From: JAVBNA01 sp031551875
GTDB lineage: Bacteria > Bacillota > Clostridia > Oscillospirales > Acutalibacteraceae
Assembly (NCBI GenBank): GCA_031551875.1
Contig: JAVBNA010000035.1
Span: 1-46,814, forward strand
Direction: 5' to 3'
Length of the DNA stretch: 46,814 bases
How positions within the stretch are numbered: the first letter of the stretch is position 1; every line of letters begins with the position of its first letter. The notes beneath the pieces are model-generated. The model did not search any database. It worked only from the letters and a program-made list of their open reading frames with translations, and had not been told where the DNA came from. Below are positions 1 to 8,334 of this stretch, one piece after another. A program made the translations under genes and the position numbers.

Positions 1-140
1 GAATCTCAAAAAGCTGGCGGTATGGCGTTGGAGGGATCGCTTTTCTTCCCTATATTCGCTCCTTTTTGAACTGACTTACGACAAAAGGGTATTTTCACGT
101 GCTTGCGCTTCGTGAAAATACCCTTTCTTTGACAGGCTGA
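1..140. other. Window edge, no assignable gene
   Basis: Short open stretches run off the left edge in all three forward frames and stop by about position 110, too short to recognise. A plus-strand gene may end here, since the two hairpins that follow suit a 3' end. Confidence 0.3.
84..126. terminator. Perfect 16-bp hairpin, probable terminator
   Basis: Arms 84-99 and 111-126 are exact reverse complements around an 11-nt loop. A/T-rich flanks lie on both sides, so it could end transcription from either direction. Confidence 0.55.
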
Positions 141-176
141 AGGGAGTGTCAACCCACGGGTTGACACTCCCTTTTT
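141..176 (+). terminator. Long hairpin with T-run
   Basis: Arms 141-155 and 158-172 pair perfectly with a 2-nt spacer and a T-run follows to 176 on the plus strand. It lies just past the end of the leftward DUF4364 gene and would stop readthrough from the left into that gene. Confidence 0.6.
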
Positions 177-177
177 A

Positions 178-798
178 TCAGCTTTCCAGAATCTCCTTGA
201 AGGAAGGATCTACTTTATCATTGAGAATGTCGCGCAGCATTTTATGGTCGTCGGTCAGCGCGGCGACCGACGCCGCATACACGAGTCCCGGCTGGTCATA
301 AAAGGCCTCCCGAACCTGCTGCGCCTGCAAATCATCGCCCACAAACAGCGTCAGCTGCATCATCTCGAGCCCGCCGTCCAGCACCGTGCACCGGACATGC
401 ACGCCGTCCTCCCGCGTGAGAATTTCCACGCGGTTTTCGCGCTCATTGCGCTCGCGCGCCAGCATGCGCAGCGCAGCCTTGACCGCCCGCTCACGCACCG
501 TTCGGGGCAGGTCGCGGCGCAGACGGTGGGCGATGTCGCGTCCGTTCTGGGTCAGCGAAAGCAGCTCCTCATCACCCACTAGCTCACAGACAACATTGCC
601 CCGCCGCACGAGGTCGTGAACCGCCTCGCCGATCTCAAAGTAATTGGCCAGGCCGTCATAGAGAATTGCCTCAAACACCGTGTCCTTGCGCAGCGGCGTC
701 CCCACCTGCAGGAGCAGGTAACACACCAGAATTTTGATCTCATCCTTGCTCCTGAGGCCGCCCGGGGCAACCCCTCCGGAAAACGCATCATACTCCAT
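178..798 (-). CDS. DUF4364 family protein
   Basis: This 206-residue cytoplasmic protein matches my knowledge of the clostridial DUF4364 family. An N-terminal winged-helix-like segment (about residues 18-85, starting KDEIKILVCYLL and including the degenerate helix FEIGEAVHDLVRRG) is followed by an alpha/beta C-terminal half. The family is usually taken to be a transcriptional regulator, but its targets are unknown to me. It is the second gene of a leftward pair, beginning 35 bp after a small ribbon-helix-helix gene, and the shared promoter is at 1047-1076. The length is normal for the family and no lesion is visible. The family call is fairly sure; a DNA-binding role is inferred from the fold. 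Confidence 0.85.
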   Translation of the reverse strand: MEYDAFSGGVAPGGLRSKDEIKILVCYLLLQVGTPLRKDTVFEAILYDGLANYFEIGEAVHDLVRRGNVVCELVGDEELLSLTQNGRDIAHRLRRDLPRTVRERAVKAALRMLARERNERENRVEILTREDGVHVRCTVLDGGLEMMQLTLFVGDDLQAQQVREAFYDQPGLVYAASVAALTDDHKMLRDILNDKVDPSFKEILES

Positions 799-833
799 GC
801 ATCAAACCTCCTGTCCCAGGATTTGCCGCCCGG

Positions 834-1025
834 TCAGGGCGCATTTCTGTGCTCTTGATCCATATATTCCTCACGAAGAGTCTTTTTGGCATCCTCCACA
901 ATGAGCGCCTTGACGTAATCGTTGACGCTGATGTCCTGGAGGCGCGCCTTTTGCTCCAGAAGCGCTTTGACATCGGAGGGAATCCGCAATGTCAGCAATT
1001 CTGTTTTTGCATTCACAAAAATCAT
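834..1025 (-). CDS. Small ribbon-helix-helix (CopG/Arc-like) protein
   Basis: The 63-residue product has a beta strand ELLTLRIPSDV followed by two helices (KALLEQKARLQ and VNDYVKALIVEDAKK), the plan of a ribbon-helix-helix DNA-binding dimer. It leads the operon with the DUF4364 gene and may be autoregulatory, which is typical of the fold but not shown here. The ATG at 1025 has a GGGAG directly abutting it. An in-frame GTG three codons later (1016) lies 9 nt from that GGGAG and may be the true start. No toxin-like partner is adjacent, so an antitoxin role is not supported. Confidence 0.75.
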   Translation of the reverse strand: MIFVNAKTELLTLRIPSDVKALLEQKARLQDISVNDYVKALIVEDAKKTLREEYMDQEHRNAP

Positions 1026-1046
1026 CTCCCAGTATTTTCTCCGCTT

Positions 1047-1076
1047 AGTATATCACGTTTGACCAGCAAATGACAA
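1047..1076 (-). promoter_or_regulatory. Sigma-A promoter for the RHH-DUF4364 operon
   Basis: Read on the minus strand: TTGTCA (1076-1071), 18-bp spacer, TATACT (1052-1047), with TGA giving an extended -10. Confidence 0.65.
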
Positions 1077-1206
1077 GACTTCCTGTGTCCGTTCAAAGAT
1101 TTAGTACAACTGTGACCGTTTATCACAAAAAAGGTTTTTTGTTGCCATATATTTTTTTACTTTCTTTTTTAATTCACAAAAATCTATAGCAAAAAAACGG
1201 TTTTTA

Positions 1207-1215
1207 TGCTATAAT
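1207..1215 (+). promoter_or_regulatory. Extended -10 promoter of first stalk-domain gene
   Basis: TGC-TATAAT in a very A/T-rich region, with only a weak -35. The gene has a good AGGAG at 1244-1248, 7 nt before its ATG. Confidence 0.6.
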
Positions 1216-1255
1216 TATATAGAACAAACCAAATCACAATAAAAGGAGTTATGAA

Positions 1256-2272
1256 ATGAAAAAGAAACTGTTATCCATGTTTCTGGCGGCGGCGCTGGGC
1301 ATGACAGCCCTGATGGTTCCGGCGCTGGGCGCCTCGGCAGAAGAGTCCATACTTACAGCACCCGAACATTCAGCACTTTCTTCCTATCAGTCCACTGCAA
1401 AGCTTCAGTCAGAGGAAGCGAGCAAAGTGGCGACCATCCAGATCGGTGTCCCCGACGCGTATCTCAACAACAAGCGTACGCTCATTGACCCGAACAACAA
1501 AAAGGTCACCCCCATCATTATGAGCAGCAAAACCATGGTTCCCCTGCGCTTCTGCGCCACCGCCATGGGCGGCACCTGCACCTACATCTCCGACAAGGAC
1601 TTCATTACGGTCAAGGTCGGCGACAAGGTTGCCAAGTTTAAAATCAAATCCAAGGAGCTCCAGATTTTGGATAAAACCGGCAAGCTTCTTAACAAGATTA
1701 CGATGGATGTCGCCGCAACCAAGGTGAGCGGCCGCGTGCTGGTGCCCACCCGCGCGATCTCTCAGGGACTGGGCAGTCAGGTGTTCTACAAAAAAATCGG
1801 CAGCGACGAATTTGTCGTGGTCAGTGACATCCGCCTGACCGAGGATGAGTATCATTTTCAGATGATGCAGCTGAGGAATCTCAAGAAGGTCAGCTACACA
1901 AATAAGCAAAAGACGTGTACAATCACCCTTCCGGGCAGCTGGGAAAAACACATGGAAGACGGCGGCATAATGATCTTTGAAAGTGTTTTCTACAAGACTG
2001 TTTTGCTTGCTCAGAATTTGACGCCTGCATCCGAATACCAATATAATGTGAAGGCAACAAAAGAAGAGTGGGAAGATGTTCTGGGAGACTCAATTTCCAA
2101 CTTTTCCAAAACAACCATTAATAACAAAAAAGCGGTTTTCTTTACTTATGACGACTCTCATTGGTGCTATATTGTTTCTTCAAAAGCCGCGATATGCATC
2201 TATGCTCCTTCCGCCAGCATGAAATTCTCCAACTTCAAAACCTTCTGCCAGGGCGCCAAGCTGCTCAAATAA
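1256..2272 (+). CDS. Secreted stalk-domain (copper amine oxidase N-like) protein
   Basis: The 338-residue protein starts with a clear signal peptide (MKKK, a hydrophobic core to about residue 22, cleavage near GASA). Residues 55-190 form the clostridial stalk domain related to the copper amine oxidase N-terminal domain, with the hallmark segments MVPLRFCATAMGG and GRVLVPTRAISQGLG. Residues 200-338 look like a small beta-rich domain (CTITLPGSWEK onward), similar in layout to PsbP-type or lipoprotein-like domains. It probably acts outside the cell or in the wall. No enzyme residues are recognisable and the substrate is unknown. The neighbouring gene is a paralogue with the same architecture and the same type of promoter and terminator, so this is a tandem duplication. 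Confidence 0.85.
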   Translation: MKKKLLSMFLAAALGMTALMVPALGASAEESILTAPEHSALSSYQSTAKLQSEEASKVATIQIGVPDAYLNNKRTLIDPNNKKVTPIIMSSKTMVPLRFCATAMGGTCTYISDKDFITVKVGDKVAKFKIKSKELQILDKTGKLLNKITMDVAATKVSGRVLVPTRAISQGLGSQVFYKKIGSDEFVVVSDIRLTEDEYHFQMMQLRNLKKVSYTNKQKTCTITLPGSWEKHMEDGGIMIFESVFYKTVLLAQNLTPASEYQYNVKATKEEWEDVLGDSISNFSKTTINNKKAVFFTYDDSHWCYIVSSKAAICIYAPSASMKFSNFKTFCQGAKLLK

Positions 2273-2294
2273 TCACACAATCTTTACATTTTTA

Positions 2295-2323
2295 ACCGCC
2301 GCCCGAACGCGGGCGGCGGTTTT
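2295..2323 (+). terminator. Intrinsic terminator
   Basis: 11-bp GC stem (2295-2305 with 2310-2320), loop AACG, then TTTT. The stem sequence nearly repeats in the terminator of the next gene. Confidence 0.85.
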
Positions 2324-2391
2324 GTTGCTCTTTTGAAATCAATTTGTCATTGTTTTGTAAAGGCAAGATGATGGCTTTTTTTGCAAAAACA

Positions 2392-2400
2392 TGCTATACT
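2392..2400 (+). promoter_or_regulatory. Extended -10 promoter of second stalk-domain gene
   Basis: TGC-TATACT. The downstream ribosome site AAGGAG (2431-2436) is 7 nt from the ATG at 2444. Confidence 0.6.
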
Positions 2401-2443
2401 CAGACAAACACAAACCGGCACGTAGAGGAAAAGGAGACTACTT

Positions 2444-3457
2444 ATGAAAAAGAAAATTCTCGCACTGGTTCTGACCCTTACCCTGGGTGCTTCGGCGATG
2501 CTCGCCCCGGCCGCGCGCGCTTCGGCGCTCGATGCGCCCGGTGAAGCGAAAAGCGCCGCAGTGACCAGCAGGATTGCCTCCATCCAGATCGGTATCCCCG
2601 ACGCCTTTGTCAACAACAAAAAAACCTACATTGACACGTCAAATAAAAAGGTGACCCCCATCAAGATCAGTGGAAAAACCATGATCCCCCTGCGTTTCTG
2701 TGCGACCTCCATGGGCGGGACATGCACATATATTTCTGATAAGGATTACATCACCATCCGGGTGAACGGGCGGGTTGCCATGGTGAAAATCGGCTCCAAG
2801 GCCATGACGGTTACCGATTCCGCCGGAAAGGTGCTCCGGAGGGATACACTCGATGTCGCCCCGGTCAAGCGCAGCGGCCGTGTGCTGGTTCCCACCCGCG
2901 CCATCTCCCAGGGGCTGGGCAGCCAGGTGTATTATGAAAAGCTTAACCAGAAAGAGTACGTCGTGGTCAGCAACCAGAAGATCACACGGGACATCTTTCT
3001 GAAACAGGTTGATCTTTTCACCGCTCAACCCTCCACCAAGACCTTCACCGACAGCACAAAGACCTTTAAAGTCTCCCTGAGCAGTAACTGGGTTGCCGAA
3101 CCCACGGGCTTCGCAGGCGTCTATTTTGAAAACAGCCTGTATCCCAGCAGCTTCGCAATAACCGACGTGATCAGCGCGGCGGAGGCCAAGGAATATCTCG
3201 GCTATACCAAGGCGGACTGGGAGTATGAGCATGACGAAAAGATAACAAGCCTCACAAAACTGACCATTAACGGCAATCCCGCTGTGCTCGTCACCTTTTC
3301 CATAACCGACCCTGACGATCCGAAAGTTATAACTTCCTTCCAGAACCTGATCATTGCCTCACCGAAAGCCGGCCTGGATGTGATGGCCGTGTACGAAGAT
3401 GACGGTTTCGAATCAGCATTTAAAAAGCTTTATTCCAGCATCATTATGCTCAAATAG
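2444..3457 (+). CDS. Secreted stalk-domain protein, paralogue of the preceding gene
   Basis: The 337-residue product has a signal peptide (MKKKILALVLTLTLGAS, cleavage near ARASA), a stalk domain at about residues 45-185 (MIPLRFCATSMGG, GRVLVPTRAISQGLG) and a beta-rich C-terminal domain at about 195-337. The stalk domain is very like that of its neighbour, while the C-terminal domain has diverged strongly. This suggests a conserved wall- or partner-binding stalk with divergent ends. It forms its own transcription unit. Function is unknown; an extracellular location is well supported by the leader. Confidence 0.85.
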   Translation: MKKKILALVLTLTLGASAMLAPAARASALDAPGEAKSAAVTSRIASIQIGIPDAFVNNKKTYIDTSNKKVTPIKISGKTMIPLRFCATSMGGTCTYISDKDYITIRVNGRVAMVKIGSKAMTVTDSAGKVLRRDTLDVAPVKRSGRVLVPTRAISQGLGSQVYYEKLNQKEYVVVSNQKITRDIFLKQVDLFTAQPSTKTFTDSTKTFKVSLSSNWVAEPTGFAGVYFENSLYPSSFAITDVISAAEAKEYLGYTKADWEYEHDEKITSLTKLTINGNPAVLVTFSITDPDDPKVITSFQNLIIASPKAGLDVMAVYEDDGFESAFKKLYSSIIMLK

Positions 3458-3473
3458 CTCTCCCAGGCTTTTT

Positions 3474-3504
3474 ACCGCCGCCCTGCCCGGGCGGCGGTTT
3501 TTTT
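3474..3504 (+). terminator. Intrinsic terminator
   Basis: 10-bp stem (3474-3483 with 3489-3498) followed by seven T. Confidence 0.9.
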
Positions 3505-3525
3505 ATTCCGGTCAACGCCATTCCC

Positions 3526-3554
3526 TTGGCAAATGGAAAAAAGGGTGGTATACT
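3526..3554 (+). promoter_or_regulatory. Sigma-A promoter of the dfx-hrb operon
   Basis: TTGGCA (3526-3531), 17-bp spacer, TATACT (3549-3554). No PerR-type inverted repeat was seen next to it. Confidence 0.75.
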
Positions 3555-3602
3555 GAAAGCGCAAGAACAAACGCGTGATACGATAAGAAAGAAGGAATCA
3601 AA

Positions 3603-3989
3603 ATGACAGGTCATGGACAATTCTATCTCTGTAAGCATTGCGGGAACCTGATCGGTATGATTTTAAATTCCGGGGTTCCGATGGTCTGCTGCGGCGAGAA
3701 GATGGAGCGGCTCGCCCCCAATACCGTGGACGCGTCGGCGGAAAAGCATGTGCCGTCGGTCACGGTCGGTGAAAACCGGGTGCTGGTTCAGGTGGGCAGC
3801 GTCCCCCATCCCATGAGCGAAGAGCATCACATTTCATGGGTCTATCTGGAGACCGAGCACGGCGGACAGCGCAAGGATCTGGCGGTGGACGGAGAACCGG
3901 CCGCAACGTTTTCGCTGTCGGGAGACAAGCCGGTCGCCGTGTATGCCTACTGTAACCTGCACGGCCTCTGGAAGGCCGAGTTGTCCTGA
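3603..3989 (+). CDS. dfx: Desulfoferrodoxin (superoxide reductase), two-iron class
   Basis: The protein reduces superoxide to hydrogen peroxide in the cytoplasm of anaerobes without producing oxygen. Its 128 residues contain both metal sites. The N-terminal desulforedoxin-type iron site has C10, C13, C29 and C30. The catalytic site has E47 and the ligands H49, H69, H75, C117 and H120, in the spacing known for the family. It is therefore a class I (two-centre) enzyme with nothing missing. It is followed 27 bp later by a flavin-reductase/rubredoxin fusion, a plausible electron donor, so the pair forms one operon from the promoter at 3526. The ATG at 3603 is preceded by AAGGAA. Confidence 0.95.
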   Translation: MTGHGQFYLCKHCGNLIGMILNSGVPMVCCGEKMERLAPNTVDASAEKHVPSVTVGENRVLVQVGSVPHPMSEEHHISWVYLETEHGGQRKDLAVDGEPAATFSLSGDKPVAVYAYCNLHGLWKAELS

Positions 3990-4016
3990 AAAAACACGCA
4001 GAAAGGATGCACGGGG

Positions 4017-4700
4017 ATGGATAACAGCGCTTTACACAAGCTGAGCTACGGGCTGTATATCGCCGGCGCGCGGCATGGAGACCGGCTGGCGGGCAGCGTC
4101 GTGGACGCGGTCATGCAGGCCGCGATGACCCCGCCGGTCATTGCCCTGTCCAGCATGAAGCAAAACTTTTCGAACGAGGCCGTTCACGAGACGGGCGAGT
4201 TTACCCTGTCGGTGCTCCCCACGACCGTGGATCCGTTTGTCATCGCCAATTTCGGCTTCCAGTCCAGCCGGAATGTCGATAAATGGGGGAACGTCCCCTT
4301 TGAGCTGCGCGACGGGCTGCCGGTTCTTTCGGGCTGCCTTTCCTACATGCGCTGCCGCGTCACACAGACGGTTGAGTATCCTTCGCACACCCTGTTCCTC
4401 GCAGAGGCACAGGACGCCTGGCTGGGACAGGCGGGCGAACCGCTTCTCTACGCCTCGTATTTCAGCGATTTGAAAACACAGGTTATCAGCGCCTTTAAAG
4501 CCTATCAGGAAAACGGGAGCCGTCCTGCCTCTTCTGCGGCGATGCCGGTAACGGCGCCCGCCTCTCAAAAAAAGGCAGTCTGGCGGTGCGGCGTGTGCGG
4601 CTATGAGTACGACGGGGAGATCCCCTTTGAACAGCTGTCCAACGACTATGTCTGTCCGCTGTGCAAGCAGCCTAAAAAGGTCTTTTCCCGGGTGGGATAA
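4017..4700 (+). CDS. hrb: High-molecular-weight rubredoxin (flavin reductase plus rubredoxin)
   Basis: The 227-residue protein fuses an FMN-binding flavin-reductase-like domain (about residues 1-160; SMKQNFSNEAVHETGEFTLSVL is typical) to a C-terminal rubredoxin (about 188-225) with the iron ligands C-x2-C (CGVC) and C-x2-C (CPLC). The rubredoxin loop is shorter than in free rubredoxins, as in Moorella-type Hrb. Known relatives pass electrons from NAD(P)H to oxygen- or NO-reducing flavodiiron proteins. Here the partner in the operon is superoxide reductase instead. An Ala/Pro-rich linker joins the domains. The ribosome site GAAAGGA at 4001 supports the start. Confidence 0.92.
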   Translation: MDNSALHKLSYGLYIAGARHGDRLAGSVVDAVMQAAMTPPVIALSSMKQNFSNEAVHETGEFTLSVLPTTVDPFVIANFGFQSSRNVDKWGNVPFELRDGLPVLSGCLSYMRCRVTQTVEYPSHTLFLAEAQDAWLGQAGEPLLYASYFSDLKTQVISAFKAYQENGSRPASSAAMPVTAPASQKKAVWRCGVCGYEYDGEIPFEQLSNDYVCPLCKQPKKVFSRVG

Positions 4701-4707
4701 TAAGAAG

Positions 4708-4744
4708 AAACAGAGCATCAACCCGACGGGTTGATGCTCTGTTT
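4708..4744. terminator. Bidirectional terminator between hrb and the zinc-ribbon gene
   Basis: Perfect 17-bp arms (4708-4724 and 4728-4744) with A-rich and T-rich ends, placed between convergent genes. Confidence 0.85.
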
Positions 4745-4764
4745 TATACAGTATAGTCGACCGC

Positions 4765-5883
4765 TTACATGACCATTTCGGGATAGGGCAGAATGCCCGT
4801 GCGCACGGTGCTGCTATACTTACAAAGCAGGATGCCGAACAGCAGGTTCAAAACGCCGGAGATCAGGCTGGAGATGTTCCCAAGCAGCGTGTATGGCGTA
4901 AATCCGTTCCCCAAGCCTGTAGAGAGTGAGGAAAGGAGGGAAAGAGCGATAAAACCGGCAGAGATGAACAGTACGACCGCCAGATATGTACAGTACCGGG
5001 CGTTGGGAATCCCGGTGCGCGCCGAACGCTTGATATTTCTCAGTCCCGCGATGCCGAATGCGTTGATCAAAACATAGATGAGAAGGAAAAAGAACATGAT
5101 AATTCCAACGATGATATAGGCAGTGGTCATCACCGAATCCATGTCTGAGGCGCTGAGCAGGGCAAGCGGCTCCGCGCCATAGCCGTATCCGGTGTAGTCT
5201 GAGAAAAGGCGTTCAACGATATAAAAGGAACCAACCATGGAAATTGTCACGGAGACAATTGTGACAATACAGGAGACGATAGAGGAAATGTGAAGCATGG
5301 ATGTTCCGCCGGCAAAGCTGCCTCCGGGATCACGCGCGGCCGAGCTAAGTTTAAGGAAAGAAACCATGAGTAGAAATGGGGCCACCAGTGAAAGGCCGCT
5401 GACAATATGCATTAGTAATGAAAATTCAGGGGAATGAAACATAGAGGAGAACATCGGGTCGTTCGAGTACATGCCTGGCAGGATTTGCGCAAAATCAAAG
5501 CCGGTCAAAAAGGGTAAAACGGAATTGCACAAACAGCACAAAAAGTGCAAACAGAGCAGAATAAACGCGGCCTTAAAGATCCCGCTTTTTCCCAAGCGGC
5601 GCAGGGTCTGGCTGACAAAGTCAGGGCTATACATCGGGGCGGGCTGACAGGGGAGGTATTGGACAGGAGGCGGATAGACCGTACCCATCATGGGAGGCGG
5701 GGGCGCGACCGGCGGCGCCGGCACAGGATCGGTCGGTTGTGTTATCGGTGCGGCGGGCTGCACAGGGAGGGGGATACTCGGCGCCGGCGCGGTGGTGTTC
5801 GGCACTGGAGTTACCGGTTCTCCGCAAAACGTGCAAAAGGAGAAACGCTCGTCGATGGGATGCTGACAGGAGTTACAGATCAT
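4765..5883 (-). CDS. Zinc-ribbon multi-pass membrane protein
   Basis: The 372-residue product begins with a zinc ribbon (CNSCQHPI and CTFCGEPV, two C-x2-C pairs, residues 3-22). A proline-rich cytoplasmic linker follows (about 25-95), then about six membrane helices (roughly 105-127, 158-180, 198-225, 255-280, 300-325, 338-358). I recognise no enzyme family. Similar zinc-ribbon membrane proteins are common in Clostridia and uncharacterised. Its ATG overlaps the stop of the upstream GT39-like gene (ATGA), so the two are translationally coupled. A role linked to membrane glycosylation is suggested by context only. Confidence 0.85.
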   Translation of the reverse strand: MICNSCQHPIDERFSFCTFCGEPVTPVPNTTAPAPSIPLPVQPAAPITQPTDPVPAPPVAPPPPMMGTVYPPPVQYLPCQPAPMYSPDFVSQTLRRLGKSGIFKAAFILLCLHFLCCLCNSVLPFLTGFDFAQILPGMYSNDPMFSSMFHSPEFSLLMHIVSGLSLVAPFLLMVSFLKLSSAARDPGGSFAGGTSMLHISSIVSCIVTIVSVTISMVGSFYIVERLFSDYTGYGYGAEPLALLSASDMDSVMTTAYIIVGIIMFFFLLIYVLINAFGIAGLRNIKRSARTGIPNARYCTYLAVVLFISAGFIALSLLSSLSTGLGNGFTPYTLLGNISSLISGVLNLLFGILLCKYSSTVRTGILPYPEMVM

Positions 5884-7502
5884 GGGTTTCCCTCACTTTC
5901 GTTTATGGTGATCCCTTCCTTTTCAGAAGAGTTCTCTTCGCTTACAACAAGGACGCTGTACTTGTCCAGGGAATATACTTCAGAAGAGCGGTCCGAATAC
6001 TGCTCCTCATGGTAAGAAGGGATGATATACACGCCGGGCTCAGCCGTTTCAAGTCCGCCGGTGTCAAACACAAACCGTCCGAAGGAGTTGACCCACTGAA
6101 ACTCATCGTTCATATCCTTTATTTCGCGGGTCTCAAGAAATTCCTGTGGGGGCGTCTGGGTATAGAACAACACAAATATATAGGGCATGTTGACAGTGGT
6201 CGTCACATAAATATTCTTCTGTTCACCCGCCGCTTCGTCTGCCTTGCGGATGGCGTCGCCAAATCCGGCGTAAAAACCATGTACGGACTCCTCTACCGCA
6301 TATCGGTTGACATATTCGACGGCAAAGCCGGTAAACAACAGGTAATAGGCCGCCGCCATAGCGAAGGTTCGCCGCCAGTTCCTGCGCATAACATCCTCCA
6401 GGCCAAACGCGGTCAGCAGGATGAGCGGTATGTAAATAATGTTGACACGGTTGATGTTCGTGCCGCTGATCAATATGAACAGCAGAAGGCTTACCCCGAT
6501 CCAGCCGCTCAGAATATAGGTAAGCGGAGAGCGCCTGCCCCATATTTTACCGAGGCCAAGAAGGGTAAAGGGAAAAGATATGAGATAGTAGATACCATAG
6601 GGCTGGAGTATATTCCGTCCGGTTCCGTCGCTTTGCAAAATCACGTTTTCAAAAAAGTTTTTCAGCTGTTCATCGATATTGCCGCCTGACATTACGGAGG
6701 AAAAGCGCACGTCCTCGGAGGTGGTCTGCGGCACGGTGAAGGGGCCGATTTGGATATCGCCCCACTTAAACATATTCGTGAGCACAAACAGCCCGATGGG
6801 GACGGCGACCAGCACAAAACATGCGGTTCCCGCGATCAGCGGCCATTTTCCCGGCTTAACCTTCCAGGCAAACGCAATCAGCACGCCGAAGAAGAAAATC
6901 GGCACGACGCAGTAAGCTGTGCCATAGGCGTACAGTGACAGCGCAAACAACAAAGAGGAGGGGACAAAATACCAGGGCTTGTCAAGCGCTTTTGTAAGGA
7001 AATAGACAGCAAAGGTAAAAACCGCCGGTAGAATGTTGCTCTCCAGACCCCACCGGCTGAGAATAATATGCCCCGGCGCAATGCATAGAAGCGCCATACC
7101 GATAAGCGCGGTGCGTGTGGAGGAAAAGCGCTTGAGGATCAGGTAACAGACCGGCAGGGTCAGACAGTTCAGCAGGGCGCTTACCATGCGGATAGACATT
7201 TCATTGAGGCCAAATAGAGCAATAAAGGGCATGCTCAGATAGGCGTACAATGCATTTTGGCCGCTGCCCCAGGAGATCATGTGAAGAGGCAGCGCAGTGC
7301 CGTTGCGGTCGATACCGTAATGAAGAATGGCCCACGCGTCATAGCCCATGGACGCCTCGTCCTGATTGAGACCGCTTGGAACAGCACCGAGCAGCCATAC
7401 GCGCAGCACGATTCCAAACAGCAGGATGAGCCAGAAGAGGATCTGAGCCCGACTGAGGGTGATTTTCGTAATGCGGGGCAGTATTTTTGTCATTGGCTGC
7501 AC
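5880..7502 (-). CDS. GT39/ArnT-like polyprenyl-phosphate-sugar glycosyltransferase
   Basis: The 540-residue integral membrane protein has many hydrophobic helices and ends in an outside-facing domain of about 120 residues. Near residues 42-57 the first extracytoplasmic loop contains GLNQDEASMGYDAW, the acidic motif typical of the PMT/ArnT superfamily, whose members transfer a sugar from a lipid-phosphate donor to protein or lipid outside the membrane. The acceptor and sugar cannot be predicted. It is the first gene of a two-gene leftward operon from the promoter at 7563-7591. Confidence 0.82.
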   Translation of the reverse strand: MQPMTKILPRITKITLSRAQILFWLILLFGIVLRVWLLGAVPSGLNQDEASMGYDAWAILHYGIDRNGTALPLHMISWGSGQNALYAYLSMPFIALFGLNEMSIRMVSALLNCLTLPVCYLILKRFSSTRTALIGMALLCIAPGHIILSRWGLESNILPAVFTFAVYFLTKALDKPWYFVPSSLLFALSLYAYGTAYCVVPIFFFGVLIAFAWKVKPGKWPLIAGTACFVLVAVPIGLFVLTNMFKWGDIQIGPFTVPQTTSEDVRFSSVMSGGNIDEQLKNFFENVILQSDGTGRNILQPYGIYYLISFPFTLLGLGKIWGRRSPLTYILSGWIGVSLLLFILISGTNINRVNIIYIPLILLTAFGLEDVMRRNWRRTFAMAAAYYLLFTGFAVEYVNRYAVEESVHGFYAGFGDAIRKADEAAGEQKNIYVTTTVNMPYIFVLFYTQTPPQEFLETREIKDMNDEFQWVNSFGRFVFDTGGLETAEPGVYIIPSYHEEQYSDRSSEVYSLDKYSVLVVSEENSSEKEGITINESEGNP

Positions 7503-7562
7503 TCCCTTACGATTGTTATCCCTTGCGTGTCATGGAGGTCAGCGACCCGCCCGGATATTCCC

Positions 7563-7591
7563 ATTATATCCTTTTTTCTCTGCGGTGTAAA
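7563..7591 (-). promoter_or_regulatory. Sigma-A promoter of the GT39/zinc-ribbon operon
   Basis: Minus strand: TTTACA (7591-7586), 17 bp, TATAAT (7568-7563). Confidence 0.75.
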
Positions 7592-7710
7592 TGAACTTAT
7601 GCGAAAATGTGCCCAAAAATCACAATATTCGCCAAAATCAGAATTAAAAATATGTATGGCAGGATTAAAATGGGGAGAGAGGGGAGACTATTTTCCAAAG
7701 GAGTGATTGT

Positions 7711-8295
7711 ATGAAATATTTACTCATTGGCAGCCACCCCTACGAAGGGAGCTTCAATACCGGGGTGCTGCACGCGATTTCCGAAACGCTGACGGCACAG
7801 GGGCACGAGGTTGCCCATATTGATCTGGTGGCCGATGGTTTTAACCCGGTGATGGGCGCGGAGGACTTGCGGCTGTGGGGTGAGGGGAAGTCAAACGACC
7901 CGCAGGTTGAGCGCTATCAGGCGGCGATCGGGCACGCGGAGATCCTCGTGTTCGTTTTCCCGGTCTGGTGGGGCATGATGCCGGCGGTGCTCAAGGGCTT
8001 TTGCGACAAGGTGCTGCTGCCCGGCTGGGCATACCGGTACGGCGAGCAGGGAGAAATGATCGGGCTGCTCACCCAGAAGAAAGCGATCGTGATCTCCACA
8101 ATGGAAACGCCGGTGGACGTGTTTGAGTCGCACTACCGCAACCCGGTGGACGGCGCGTTCATTCGGGATACACTGCAAACCTGCGCCGTGGACGTTATCC
8201 GCCACATCCAGGTGGATAAAATTGTGTCGGGCGGACGGCAGTACGCGGAGGATATGTTGAAGGAGATTGTGCGTTTTTTCGGCGGGGAAGCTTAA
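7711..8295 (+). CDS. Flavodoxin-fold NAD(P)H:quinone oxidoreductase
   Basis: The 194-residue protein belongs to the Flavodoxin_2 (NQO/MdaB/KefF-like) family. It has the early phosphate-binding segment GSHPYEGSFN and the flavin-contact motif FPVWWGMMPAVLKGFCDKV (about residues 83-101). Members reduce quinones or related electrophiles with two electrons using FMN or FAD. It is a single-gene unit with a GGAG-type ribosome site before the ATG and a strong terminator. Which quinone or stress it serves cannot be told. Confidence 0.88.
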   Translation: MKYLLIGSHPYEGSFNTGVLHAISETLTAQGHEVAHIDLVADGFNPVMGAEDLRLWGEGKSNDPQVERYQAAIGHAEILVFVFPVWWGMMPAVLKGFCDKVLLPGWAYRYGEQGEMIGLLTQKKAIVISTMETPVDVFESHYRNPVDGAFIRDTLQTCAVDVIRHIQVDKIVSGGRQYAEDMLKEIVRFFGGEA

Positions 8296-8299
8296 ACGA

Positions 8300-8334
8300 A
8301 AAGGGCGCGGAGCGTTTGCTCCGTGCCCTTTTTT
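8300..8334 (+). terminator. Intrinsic terminator of the quinone reductase gene
   Basis: About 15-bp stem with one G-T pair, loop GTTT near 8314-8317, T-run to 8334. It overlaps the end of the convergent fumarase beta gene. Confidence 0.85.

Noticed and set aside
616..858. Plus-strand open frames over the DUF4364 gene
   Set aside because: They are antisense to a well-supported coding region and lack ribosome sites.
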